64,000 bases of DNA from assembly GCA_018710985.1 (NCBI GenBank), contig DVIV01000040.1:1-64000 (forward strand), read 5' to 3'. The position numbers were made by a program, and so were the translations under genes. This DNA is from Candidatus Limiplasma pullicola (GTDB taxonomy: Bacteria > Bacillota > Clostridia > Christensenellales > Aristaeellaceae). The notes under the pieces are model-generated. The model did no database searches. It saw only the letters and a list, made by a program, of their open reading frames with translations, and was not told the origin of the DNA. Positions 27,968-34,950 of the stretch are shown in pieces (the first letter of the stretch is position 1; every line of letters starts with the position of its first letter).

Positions 27968-28447
27968 TCAAATCGTCAGCTCGCTGTCCTCCTGAAGCTG
28001 CGCCGCGCGCGCCAGGAGCCAGGAGAGCGCAAGGGCCAGCGAGGCCATGGCGCCGCTGGCCATGGCCGGCAGAATGAGGAAGGCGCACCACGGCCCCGGC
28101 GCCATGTTGGGCAGAAACATCGCGGCCAGCGCCGCCAGGCACATCGCCGAGGCGGCAAACAGCAGCCGGGCGATGCTCCGCAGGCCGGCGACGTTGGCCG
28201 CGCAGAAGGAGCGGTCCCGGCCGATGCGCAGGCAGATGCGCATGTACTGGACGATGGCGCACAGCATCAGCACGCCGACCGCCCATACATAGACAAGCGC
28301 CGGCCAGTACAGCCACGATACCCCGGAAAACAGCCTCTGGCAACGGTCAGCGGCGGCGGGTACCGCCAGGCCAAAAACCCAGAGGACCCCCGCGATGGCG
28401 ATGGCGCCCGCCGCCAGCAGCAGGGTCGATATTCTGCGATGATTCAT
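27968..28447 (-). CDS. DUF2975 membrane protein
   Basis: A 159-residue protein with four predicted membrane helices (about 5-28, 45-68, 90-112, 120-145) and RSFCAANVAGLRSIARLLF between helices 2 and 3, the family hallmark. DUF2975 proteins have no known function and are found with YozG-type regulators. ATG 28447 is preceded by AAAGGGGG. First gene of the operon. Confidence 0.85.
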   Translation of the reverse strand: MNHRRISTLLLAAGAIAIAGVLWVFGLAVPAAADRCQRLFSGVSWLYWPALVYVWAVGVLMLCAIVQYMRICLRIGRDRSFCAANVAGLRSIARLLFAASAMCLAALAAMFLPNMAPGPWCAFLILPAMASGAMASLALALSWLLARAAQLQEDSELTI

Positions 28448-28473
28448 CAAAAAACCCCCTTTCACACAGGTCA

Positions 28474-28502
28474 AGTATACGCCGGATAAACTTGAATGTC
28501 AA
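28474..28502 (-). promoter_or_regulatory. Promoter of the DUF2975-XRE operon
   Basis: Perfect TTGACA (28497-28502) and TATACT (28474-28479) on the reverse strand, 17 bp apart. Confidence 0.85.
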
Positions 28503-28511
28503 CAAAAATAT

Positions 28512-28545
28512 ATTGAAAAACGATAAATAAACATCGTTTTTCAAT
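28512..28545. promoter_or_regulatory. Large inverted repeat, putative operator
   Basis: ATTGAAAAACGAT (28512-28524) and its exact complement (28533-28545) flank an 8-base spacer. It ends 10 bp upstream of the -35 box of the DUF2975 operon and about 45 bp upstream of the -35 box of udk. It is not followed by a T-run on either side that would suit a terminator for a known gene, so an operator is the better reading. Confidence 0.6.
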
Positions 28546-28589
28546 CTCGGCGACGGGCGCAGACATGGCGCATGATGCTGCATTTTGTC

Positions 28590-28618
28590 TTGACAGCGCC
28601 CACAGGGTCTGCTATCGT
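28590..28618 (+). promoter_or_regulatory. Promoter of udk
   Basis: Perfect TTGACA (28590-28595) and TATCGT (28613-28618), 17 bp apart. Confidence 0.65.
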
Positions 28619-28652
28619 AAAGAAAAAAGCAGAGAAAGGCGCGATTTGGGCC

Positions 28653-29276
28653 ATGATCGTCATCGGAATCTGCGGCGCCAGCGGAAGCGGCAAGAGCACG
28701 CTGGCGGAGGAGCTCTGCCGGGCCATCGGCAAAGGGTCCCTGGTTATCAACCATGACTGCTACTACCGGGATCATCCCAGCCTCACCTTTGAGGAGCGGT
28801 CGCTGCTCAACTACGACGAGCCGGAGATCTTTGACCACGACCTGTTTCTGGAGGACATCAAGCTCCTTCTGGACGGAAAGCCCATCACCCGCAAGCGCTA
28901 CGACTATACCCAGCACCGCCGCGCCGATACGGACGAGCTGATCTATCCGCCGGACGTGCTCATCATCGAGGGCATCCACGTGTTCCATGACGAGCGGCTG
29001 TGCGAATTGATGTTCCTCAAGCTCTACATGAGCGTGGAGCCGGACATCTGCCTCTTGCGCCGCATCACCCGCGACATCAATGAGCGTGGGCGCAGCATCG
29101 AAAACATCTCCGTGCAGTACCTCAGCACCGTCAAGCCCATGTATGACAAACACATCCGCAACTATATCGAGCTGGCGGACGTAATCGTGGCGCATGGAGG
29201 ACGCAACGCCCGTATCGTGGATATCCTCGCCGGATATGTGCGCGACGAGCTCAGGCTTCGCGGGGTGGAGGAATAA
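28653..29276 (+). CDS. udk: Uridine kinase
   Basis: A 207-residue pyrimidine-salvage kinase making UMP or CMP from the nucleoside. The P-loop GASGSGKST is at 8-16, followed by NHDCYYRDH, FDHDLF, YDYTQHRR and IIEGIHVF, all characteristic of Udk. The ATG at 28653 gives the standard length; the ribosome site is weak (AAAGG about 13 bases upstream). It is transcribed alone. Confidence 0.93.
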   Translation: MIVIGICGASGSGKSTLAEELCRAIGKGSLVINHDCYYRDHPSLTFEERSLLNYDEPEIFDHDLFLEDIKLLLDGKPITRKRYDYTQHRRADTDELIYPPDVLIIEGIHVFHDERLCELMFLKLYMSVEPDICLLRRITRDINERGRSIENISVQYLSTVKPMYDKHIRNYIELADVIVAHGGRNARIVDILAGYVRDELRLRGVEE

Positions 29277-29280
29277 ATAG

Positions 29281-29621
29281 AAACCGGCACAGACCACTTA
29301 TGGAAAATCAGCTCCGTGAGGGTCGGTTCAGGCTGTTGACAAAGGACGGGGGCGCAGGGTTTCCCCGATTGCGCAGTTATTCCCGCCTCCCTGACAACTG
29401 CGCCCTATGCCCGTTTCGCTCCCCGCTTTCGGGCCGCGCATTACCGCATTCGGCGGCAAGCGCCCACAGGGCGCATGTTTCCCCAGGCGCTTCAAAGGCA
29501 TATAATACAGCATTTTTGGCAAACGCTGTGAACGCCCGCAATTCGCTAGAAGCGCGCTCTCCAAAACAGGAACAGGGGTTTTCCAACGGCCTAAACCGAC
29601 TTCATTCGGGGTCGGTTTTTT
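29281..29621. other. GC-rich structured intergenic island ending in a terminator
   Basis: This gap holds no convincing gene. It is far more GC-rich than the AT-rich promoter that follows and contains several perfect inverted repeats: GGGCGCAG (29350-29357) with CTGCGCCC (29398-29405), the competing pair GCGCAGTT (29371-29378) with AACTGCGC (29396-29403), and GCGCCC-ACA-GGGCGC (29460-29474). A clear terminator (ACCGAC/GTCGGT plus T-run, 29594-29621) closes it. It could be a structured RNA, a dispersed intergenic repeat, or a decayed sequence. A 115-codon open frame across it has no gene-like features. Confidence 0.5.
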
Positions 29622-29648
29622 ATTATATTATAAAGATAAAATCATAAC

Positions 29649-29676
29649 TTGACATGAATGAATATATATATATAAT
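29649..29676 (+). promoter_or_regulatory. Promoter of the surface protein gene
   Basis: Perfect TTGACA (29649-29654) and perfect TATAAT (29671-29676) with a 16-bp spacer made largely of TA repeats. Confidence 0.85.
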
Positions 29677-29742
29677 ATAAACATATTGCCTATCATTGTA
29701 AAAATTATCAAATGAAAGGCATAATTGGAGGGAGACGGAAAA

Positions 29743-31167
29743 ATGCACGGAAAGAGAAAAATCCTGATCTGGCTGATAATGATCACGATTGTAGCAATGA
29801 TTCCAGTTCTTTCGGCTGATGCATCAGGAAGCGAAAAGACCTTGACCTTTAAGGAGTTCTTGCAGGAAGTTGTGGACAGAAAGGGAAATTTTGACGGGGG
29901 GGGGGTGCTAGTTCGCTGGGAGCCTAACGAAGCGGAGCGGAAGATTGATCGCATACAGAGCAATAATGCCCAGTATCAGATTTTCAGCGAGCTTGATGAT
30001 ATTACTCTCTCCAATATCAATTTTGAATATGTTCCCGCTGATATCTTTGAACATACGGATGCGTGGGCCGGACCCGGCAACTGGTTTAAAGAAAAGATCC
30101 GTAACGCGGAATTTCAATTTCTCAACAAAGGAAATGTGACACTAAAGAACTGTACATTTGAAAAGGTCATCGCCAGTCCTTTTGGGGACCAGCAGAATCG
30201 TTCGGGCGACGCAGAGCGTAGTCTGACGGTTACGAACTGTACGTTTTCAAATGTTTATAATGCCTATGCGCTCAAGGATATCTATCCCGCAAATGCGCGA
30301 ATCGAAGACAATCGCTTTGTGAATTGCAGCGGAGCCATATATTTAGAAGGAAAAATTTCCAGGGAAACGATCTATGTCTCCAAAAACCGGTTTGACAATA
30401 TTGACCAGTACGCGGAGTCCGGAAAGGAAAATACCCGCGGTATCATTCAGCTGAGCGCCGGTTTCACGACCGGGGACTCGACGCAAATCATACTGAAAGA
30501 CAATACCATCACCGGCAATCTCGTCAAGGACAAGGGTGTCGAGGGAGGACTGCCCGTTTTAAGGCAGATCGCCGATCTCGACGGCATGGAGATTGGCGGC
30601 TGGACGCCCGGCGAGGCATTCTCGATCAAGGCGGAGGCGGAGGGAGCATACGCATTGCCCTCCATGCCGGATGGGACGGATGGAAAAATCAATTACCGAT
30701 TTGCTGGCTGGGCCGCAACGAACGTTTATCTGGGTGCAACGGATATCACCAACAAATCGCGTTTTCTGGCCGCGGGTGATCAAGTGACAGAAAATGGGAT
30801 GTACTATGCTGTGTGGGAGGCAACAAGCTGTACCGTCATTTACAGCGACGGCGCCGGCGGCGCAGTCTTTGCAGATCAAGTATTTACTGTTGTGCCCGGC
30901 GATGCCACACCCAGGTTCAACGGGACCCCGCAGCGAGAGGGCTATCTTTTCATGGGATGGCAACCCACTCTCAGCGCAACGGTAACAGAGAATACCATAT
31001 ATACTGCTGTGTGGGAGGCAATAAAGCCCACACCGACACCCACGACCTCCGCCGCTCCTCCCAAAACGGGGGATGGAAGCGCGTTGGGGACCTGGATCGG
31101 CCTGCTGCTGCTTGGCGCAGGAGGCATGGCGGGTCTTGCGCTGCACATGAAAAAGAGAAAAAGCTGA
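29743..31167 (+). CDS. Cell-wall-anchored surface protein with beta-helix and InlB-type repeats
   Basis: A 474-residue exported protein. Residues 1-30 form a signal peptide. About 60-260 look like a right-handed parallel beta-helix (runs such as NVTLKNCTFEKV and LTVTNCTFSNVYNAYAL). Two Listeria-Bacteroides (InlB B) repeats follow, marked by FAGWAATN...YYAVWE and FMGWQP...YTAVWE. The C-terminus has PPKTGD, a hydrophobic helix and KKRKS, a sortase signal of the (S/N/P)PxTG type rather than LPxTG. RBS GGAGGGAG is 8 bases before the ATG. A G10 run at 29896-29905 in the early coding region could switch the frame on and off. It probably binds host or fellow-microbe ligands. Confidence 0.85.
   Translation: MHGKRKILIWLIMITIVAMIPVLSADASGSEKTLTFKEFLQEVVDRKGNFDGGGVLVRWEPNEAERKIDRIQSNNAQYQIFSELDDITLSNINFEYVPADIFEHTDAWAGPGNWFKEKIRNAEFQFLNKGNVTLKNCTFEKVIASPFGDQQNRSGDAERSLTVTNCTFSNVYNAYALKDIYPANARIEDNRFVNCSGAIYLEGKISRETIYVSKNRFDNIDQYAESGKENTRGIIQLSAGFTTGDSTQIILKDNTITGNLVKDKGVEGGLPVLRQIADLDGMEIGGWTPGEAFSIKAEAEGAYALPSMPDGTDGKINYRFAGWAATNVYLGATDITNKSRFLAAGDQVTENGMYYAVWEATSCTVIYSDGAGGAVFADQVFTVVPGDATPRFNGTPQREGYLFMGWQPTLSATVTENTIYTAVWEAIKPTPTPTTSAAPPKTGDGSALGTWIGLLLLGAGGMAGLALHMKKRKS
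29896..29905 (+). repeat. Homopolymeric G10 tract inside the surface-protein gene
   Basis: Ten consecutive G residues encode Gly-Gly-Gly and the first base of a GTG codon at about residues 52-55. Gain or loss of one base would truncate the protein shortly after the signal peptide. Confidence 0.9.
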
Positions 31168-31183
31168 GGCATAAAAACACGGG

Positions 31184-31208
31184 CCCGGTCCCATAATTGG
31201 GGACCGGG
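31184..31208. terminator. Bidirectional terminator
   Basis: CCCGGTCCC and GGGACCGGG form a perfect hairpin between the surface-protein gene and the reversed mbl gene; the T-run is better on the reverse strand. Confidence 0.8.
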
Positions 31209-31220
31209 TCTGTATGTATC

Positions 31221-32249
31221 TTACCGCCCCATCAGCCGCCGGCGGCCGTCATCAAGGAATTGTCCCAGATCGTGCATGTTTTCCAGCGCACGTCCACAGC
31301 CCATCACCACGTTGGTCTGCGGGTCCTCGGCGCAGGAGCAGGGCACCTTGAGCGCGTCGGCAATGGCCTCGCACAGGCCGAACATCTCCGCGCCGCCGCC
31401 GGAGAGCAGGATTCCGTATTCAAAGATATCGGCCGCCAGCTCCGCCGGGGTATGCTCCAGCACGCCGTGAATGCTTTCGATCAGCTGCTGGAGCGGCTCG
31501 TCTATGGCCTCGGTGATATCGTCGCTGGTAATGCGCATGGTCTTGGGCAGACCGGTAATCAGGTTGCGGCCGGTTACCTCCATATAGAGCTGCTCGGAGC
31601 GGGGAATGGCCGAGCCGATGTTGATCTTGAGCTCCTCGGCGGTCCTTTCGCCGATGAGCAGGTTGTGCTTGCGCCGCAGGTGACGGATGATGGCGTCGTC
31701 AAACCGGTCGCCGCCGGCCTTGGCACAGTCCGACACGATGACCTTGCCGAAGGAGAGCACCGCGATGTCCGTAACCCCCGCGCTGATGTCCACGATCATG
31801 GTGCCGTAGGCTTCGTCCATGGGCAGGCCCGCGCCCAGCGCGGCTGCCAGCGAGCGGTTGAGAAGCTGCGTGCGCCGCATTCCTGCGTCAAACATGGTGG
31901 AAATCAGCGAGCGCTTTTCCATCTCGTTGATAGCGGTGGGCAAAGCCAGAATGGCGCGGGGACGGGCAAACATATGCTTGCCGATGGCCTTGAGCACAAA
32001 GCCCTTAAGCATGAAGCTGACCAGCTCGTAATCGGAGATGGCACCCTCGCGCAGGGGGCGGATGGCCAGGATATTGCCCGGCGTGCGTCCGATCATACGC
32101 TTGGCCTCGTCACCAAAGGCAAGAATATCGCGGCTGTCGCGATCGATGGCCACCACGGTGGGCTCGCGCAGAATGATGCCCTTTCCCTTCATATAGATCA
32201 GGATTTGCGAAGTGCCCAGATCAATTCCGATGTCGCTGATGCTTGCCAT
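31221..32249 (-). CDS. mbl: MreB-family cell-shape protein (Mbl)
   Basis: A 342-residue bacterial actin that guides lateral wall synthesis. DIGIDLGTSQ is phosphate loop 1, VVDISAG-like IVDISAGVTD phosphate loop 2, and LLSGGGAEM the adenosine motif. Position directly downstream of spoIIID is the B. subtilis spoIIID-mbl order, so Mbl is the best assignment among MreB paralogues. ATG 32249 follows AAGGAG by 10 bases. The 118-bp gap to spoIIID could hold its own promoter, though I see no strong one. Confidence 0.9.
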   Translation of the reverse strand: MASISDIGIDLGTSQILIYMKGKGIILREPTVVAIDRDSRDILAFGDEAKRMIGRTPGNILAIRPLREGAISDYELVSFMLKGFVLKAIGKHMFARPRAILALPTAINEMEKRSLISTMFDAGMRRTQLLNRSLAAALGAGLPMDEAYGTMIVDISAGVTDIAVLSFGKVIVSDCAKAGGDRFDDAIIRHLRRKHNLLIGERTAEELKINIGSAIPRSEQLYMEVTGRNLITGLPKTMRITSDDITEAIDEPLQQLIESIHGVLEHTPAELAADIFEYGILLSGGGAEMFGLCEAIADALKVPCSCAEDPQTNVVMGCGRALENMHDLGQFLDDGRRRLMGR

Positions 32250-32367
32250 TCGCTCGAACTCCTTTTCCATTTGCAATCAAGGGCACAACAAAGAAAAGCG
32301 TACACGCCCCTGACCTTTACCTATTCGCCATGGAAAAGGCAAATCCTGCTTGCGGGGGAAAACCCGA

Positions 32368-32616
32368 TCAGCTGTGAAGGTATTTCCGGCGGGTGGCCTC
32401 CCCTCCGCGCAGGTGGCGCACGGACTTGTTATAGCTTAACACACGCCGCACCTGACGATACAGCGTTTGATTAATCTTGGGCAGGCGCTCGTCCATGTCC
32501 TTGTGCACGGAGGATTTGCTGACCCCAAAATGACGTGCTGCTCCCCGAACGGTTGCGCCTGTGTCCGCGATATACTGCCCGATGCGGATGCACCGCTCCT
32601 GAATGCGATCATGCAC
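32368..32616 (-). CDS. spoIIID: Sporulation transcription regulator SpoIIID
   Basis: An 82-residue DNA-binding protein that tunes sigma-E-dependent genes in the mother cell during sporulation. The helix-turn-helix TVRGAARHFGVSKSSVHKD at about 22-41 and RLPKINQTLYRQVRRVL are nearly diagnostic. The GTG start at 32616 has GGAGGGG about 8-9 bases upstream. Its presence indicates that the organism forms spores or descends from one that did. Confidence 0.96.
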   Translation of the reverse strand: MHDRIQERCIRIGQYIADTGATVRGAARHFGVSKSSVHKDMDERLPKINQTLYRQVRRVLSYNKSVRHLRGGEATRRKYLHS

Positions 32617-32726
32617 CTTTCAACCCCTCCAAACGTTTTGGAAAGGATATGCGCTGCCCGCGGGCAACTTGCCTGGCGGCTCGCGCGTAAAAAGCGCATG
32701 GCGTACCGTGCCCGGCATGCGCGAAA

Positions 32727-32752
32727 GGCCGCAGGCGGTGAAGCCTGCGGCC
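32727..32752 (-). terminator. Terminator-like hairpin after the superoxide reductase gene
   Basis: GGCCGCAGGC and GCCTGCGGCC form a perfect 10-bp stem on the reverse strand; the following T-run is only three bases, so it may terminate weakly. Confidence 0.6.
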
Positions 32753-32768
32753 CTGCAAGGGGGAAAGA

Positions 32769-33164
32769 TCAGAGGCCGAAGCCCGAAGAGGCGTCCGTCA
32801 GCCACAGGCCATGCAGATTGCAGAATGCATAGGCGGCCACAACCTGTTCCATGGGAGCCAGCCGGAAGGAAGCACGCGGCGCCTGGCCCGCCGCGAGGTC
32901 GATGACGTGGAAGCCGTTTCCGGTCTCCAGAATGACCCACTCGATGAGGTGTTCCTCCGTCATGGGATGGGCCTGGATGCCGACGGCGATTTCAACCTGA
33001 TCGCCTGCCTGGTAGATGGCGGGCAGGTGCTTTTCCGTCGCTCCGTCGCTCAGGCCCGGCACGAGCAAGGTCATGGGAGAGCCGCAGCAGGTCAGGGGAA
33101 CGCGGCTGTCCGTCAGTTTGTAGGCAATGTTTCCGCAGTGTTCGCAGATATAGAAATTCATCAT
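32769..33164 (-). CDS. Desulfoferrodoxin (superoxide reductase)
   Basis: A 131-residue iron protein that reduces superoxide to peroxide without forming oxygen, a hallmark of anaerobes. The N-terminal desulforedoxin domain has CEHC (7-10) and the CC pair near 26-27 for the rubredoxin-like iron. The C-terminal catalytic domain supplies His in EKHLP, AHPM and EEHL and Cys/His in FCNLHG. AAAGGAG precedes the ATG. Last gene of the oleate hydratase operon, 13 bp after a DUF308 gene. Both iron sites appear complete. Confidence 0.93.
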   Translation of the reverse strand: MMNFYICEHCGNIAYKLTDSRVPLTCCGSPMTLLVPGLSDGATEKHLPAIYQAGDQVEIAVGIQAHPMTEEHLIEWVILETGNGFHVIDLAAGQAPRASFRLAPMEQVVAAYAFCNLHGLWLTDASSGFGL

Positions 33165-33177
33165 GGGAATGTCTCCT

Positions 33178-33744
33178 TTACAGATGGTTGGTTTCGGATG
33201 AGATGGCTTCGGCCGTGCGGTGGGAAACGACGGCGGTGATCAGCTCGATCACCCCGGTGATCATCAGCACGATTCCAAACAGCCGGATCACGATATGAAC
33301 GGCCGAGAAGGGGTTGACCATCAGCAGGATGCCCAGCAGGGCCGGGAAGAAGCAGGACATGGCAAGGGGAATCATCGCCGGGCTGTCCAGCTCGATGGCC
33401 CCAATGGTCAGGGGAACCTTGCCCAGAGCGTCTACCAGCAGCAGCGCGCCCAGCACCAGCGGCAGGAAGGCCAGCAGGGTTTGCGGCCAGATCAGGGAAG
33501 CCACGGTGAAAAGCAGGGGAACGACGGTCAGGAACAGGTCGCCGCCGCTTGCCAGGCCTTCCTTGCGTCCCTGGATATAGCGCACCAGATGGCTGACTGC
33601 GTAGACGGCGGAGCCTGCGGCTAGCGCCCAGATGAAGAAGGTGCCGCTTGCAACGGGGTTGAGCAGAAGGGGAAGACCCAGAAACATGTAGAGAATGGCG
33701 ATCCACACGGAAGCGGTCGAGGTCAGGAAAAAGTAAGACATCAT
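33178..33744 (-). CDS. DUF308 (HdeD-like) membrane protein
   Basis: A 188-residue membrane protein with six predicted helices arranged as helix pairs, the DUF308 pattern, e.g. LVLGALLLVDALGKV and IVLMITGVIELI. HdeD-family proteins are linked to acid or envelope stress but have no known chemistry. GGAGG precedes the ATG at 33744. Fourth gene of the oleate hydratase operon; it is not closely similar to the other DUF308 protein at 34291. Confidence 0.8.
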   Translation of the reverse strand: MMSYFFLTSTASVWIAILYMFLGLPLLLNPVASGTFFIWALAAGSAVYAVSHLVRYIQGRKEGLASGGDLFLTVVPLLFTVASLIWPQTLLAFLPLVLGALLLVDALGKVPLTIGAIELDSPAMIPLAMSCFFPALLGILLMVNPFSAVHIVIRLFGIVLMITGVIELITAVVSHRTAEAISSETNHL

Positions 33745-33807
33745 GAATACCTCCTAGATGATATTGCCCTATTGGGGCGGAGTGGGGAAAAGGAGATGGG
33801 TCGAGGG

Positions 33808-34272
33808 TCAGGGGTTCATAACCCATACCATGTAGTTCAGATAGCCCGCGAAGCTCACCCAGAGCAGATAGGGCATCTGCATCCAGGCGGCAGCCCGGCT
33901 GACGGAATGAAAGGCGAGCATCATCACCACGATCATGAACCACATCAGGGCCAGGCACAGCAGGGCGGCCAGGAATTGTCCCGCGCCGAAGAACAGAAGG
34001 CTCCAGCAGAAGTTCAGCGCCAGCTGAAGGCTCCAGGCGACCACCGCGCGGGATGTGCCCGGTCCGCCCTTTCGCACGACCAGCGCCAGCCCCAGTCCCA
34101 TGAGCACATACAGCACGGTCCATACGATGGGAAAGACGGCGTCCGGCGGGGTGAGCGGCGATTTGATCAGCAGCGGGTACATACCTTCCAGCCCGGCGCG
34201 AGAGAGGGAGGCCGACAGGCTCCCGACCGTCAGGGCCAGCAGGGGAAAGAGAAGGAAAGCAAGCTTTTTCAT
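33808..34272 (-). CDS. tspO: TspO/MBR family protein
   Basis: A 154-residue five-helix membrane protein of the tryptophan-rich sensory family, which binds or degrades tetrapyrroles. Conserved features: SPLTPPDAVFPIVWTVLY in the first loop and helix 2, LNFCWSLLFF in helix 3, MPYLLWVSFAGYLNY in helix 5. Bacterial TspO is connected with porphyrin and oxidative-stress responses, which matches the superoxide reductase downstream. GGAGGCG lies 8 bases before the ATG. Confidence 0.93.
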   Translation of the reverse strand: MKKLAFLLFPLLALTVGSLSASLSRAGLEGMYPLLIKSPLTPPDAVFPIVWTVLYVLMGLGLALVVRKGGPGTSRAVVAWSLQLALNFCWSLLFFGAGQFLAALLCLALMWFMIVVMMLAFHSVSRAAAWMQMPYLLWVSFAGYLNYMVWVMNP

Positions 34273-34290
34273 ATCAAGCGCCTCCGCTGC

Positions 34291-34908
34291 TCAGGAGTGG
34301 CACGCTCTGCGGCCGGACAGGGACTCGGCAAACAGGGCGATGCCGGAAACCGTCAGATAGATGCCCCAGACGGAGGTCAGGGTGAACCAGCTGACCACCG
34401 GGTTGGCCAGAATGACCAGGCTGAGCAGCAGGTTGAGGATGCCGCTTGCCATGATCCAGCCCGAGCCGGACGCTCTTTGCAGGGCGAAGAAGGTGGAAAT
34501 CTGGGAAATGCCCGCGGCTATCGTCAGGAAACCAGCCACATAGGAGAGGCTTGCAATCATCTGCAGGGTGCCGTAGACGCCGCTCAGCCCGCTCCACAGC
34601 GTAAAGCCTGAGAACAGCAGCAGCATGATGCCGTTTACCAGCGACCAGCCGCTCCGCGCCTCCTTCGGGGCGCGGAAGAAAGCTACGGTTTGGGAAATGC
34701 CGTACACCATCAGCCCGGCGGTGAGCAGGTAGGCCATCCCCACCCCCACCGAAATGGGGGTGAAGAAGGTCAGAAGGCCCAGGACAGCCAACACGATGGA
34801 GGCCACGATGCCGGTTTTGCGGTTGACCGGGCGGGAAGCCGTTTCGGCGCCGCCGGTCGCGCCTGAAGCCGGGGGAAGATCATAGGGGAAAACAGGATGC
34901 TTATTCAT
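34291..34908 (-). CDS. DUF308 (HdeD-like) membrane protein with cytosolic N-tail
   Basis: A 205-residue protein: a Pro/Ala/Gly-rich N-terminal tail of about 30 residues, then six predicted helices in DUF308 pairs, e.g. GMAYLLTAGLMVYGISQTV and ASGILNLLLSLVILANPVVSW. Function unknown; related HdeD proteins respond to envelope stress. AAGGAG lies 10 bases upstream. Second gene of the operon, 42 bp after ohyA and 18 bp before tspO. Confidence 0.8.
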   Translation of the reverse strand: MNKHPVFPYDLPPASGATGGAETASRPVNRKTGIVASIVLAVLGLLTFFTPISVGVGMAYLLTAGLMVYGISQTVAFFRAPKEARSGWSLVNGIMLLLFSGFTLWSGLSGVYGTLQMIASLSYVAGFLTIAAGISQISTFFALQRASGSGWIMASGILNLLLSLVILANPVVSWFTLTSVWGIYLTVSGIALFAESLSGRRACHS

Positions 34909-34950
34909 GGGACCTACGCTCCTTTTGAAAGGGTCGGTGGAGGAAAGAAA

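Noticed and set aside
29300..29647. A 115-codon forward frame in the udk downstream region
   Set aside because: No ribosome site, it runs through inverted repeats and a terminator, and its composition is not protein-like.
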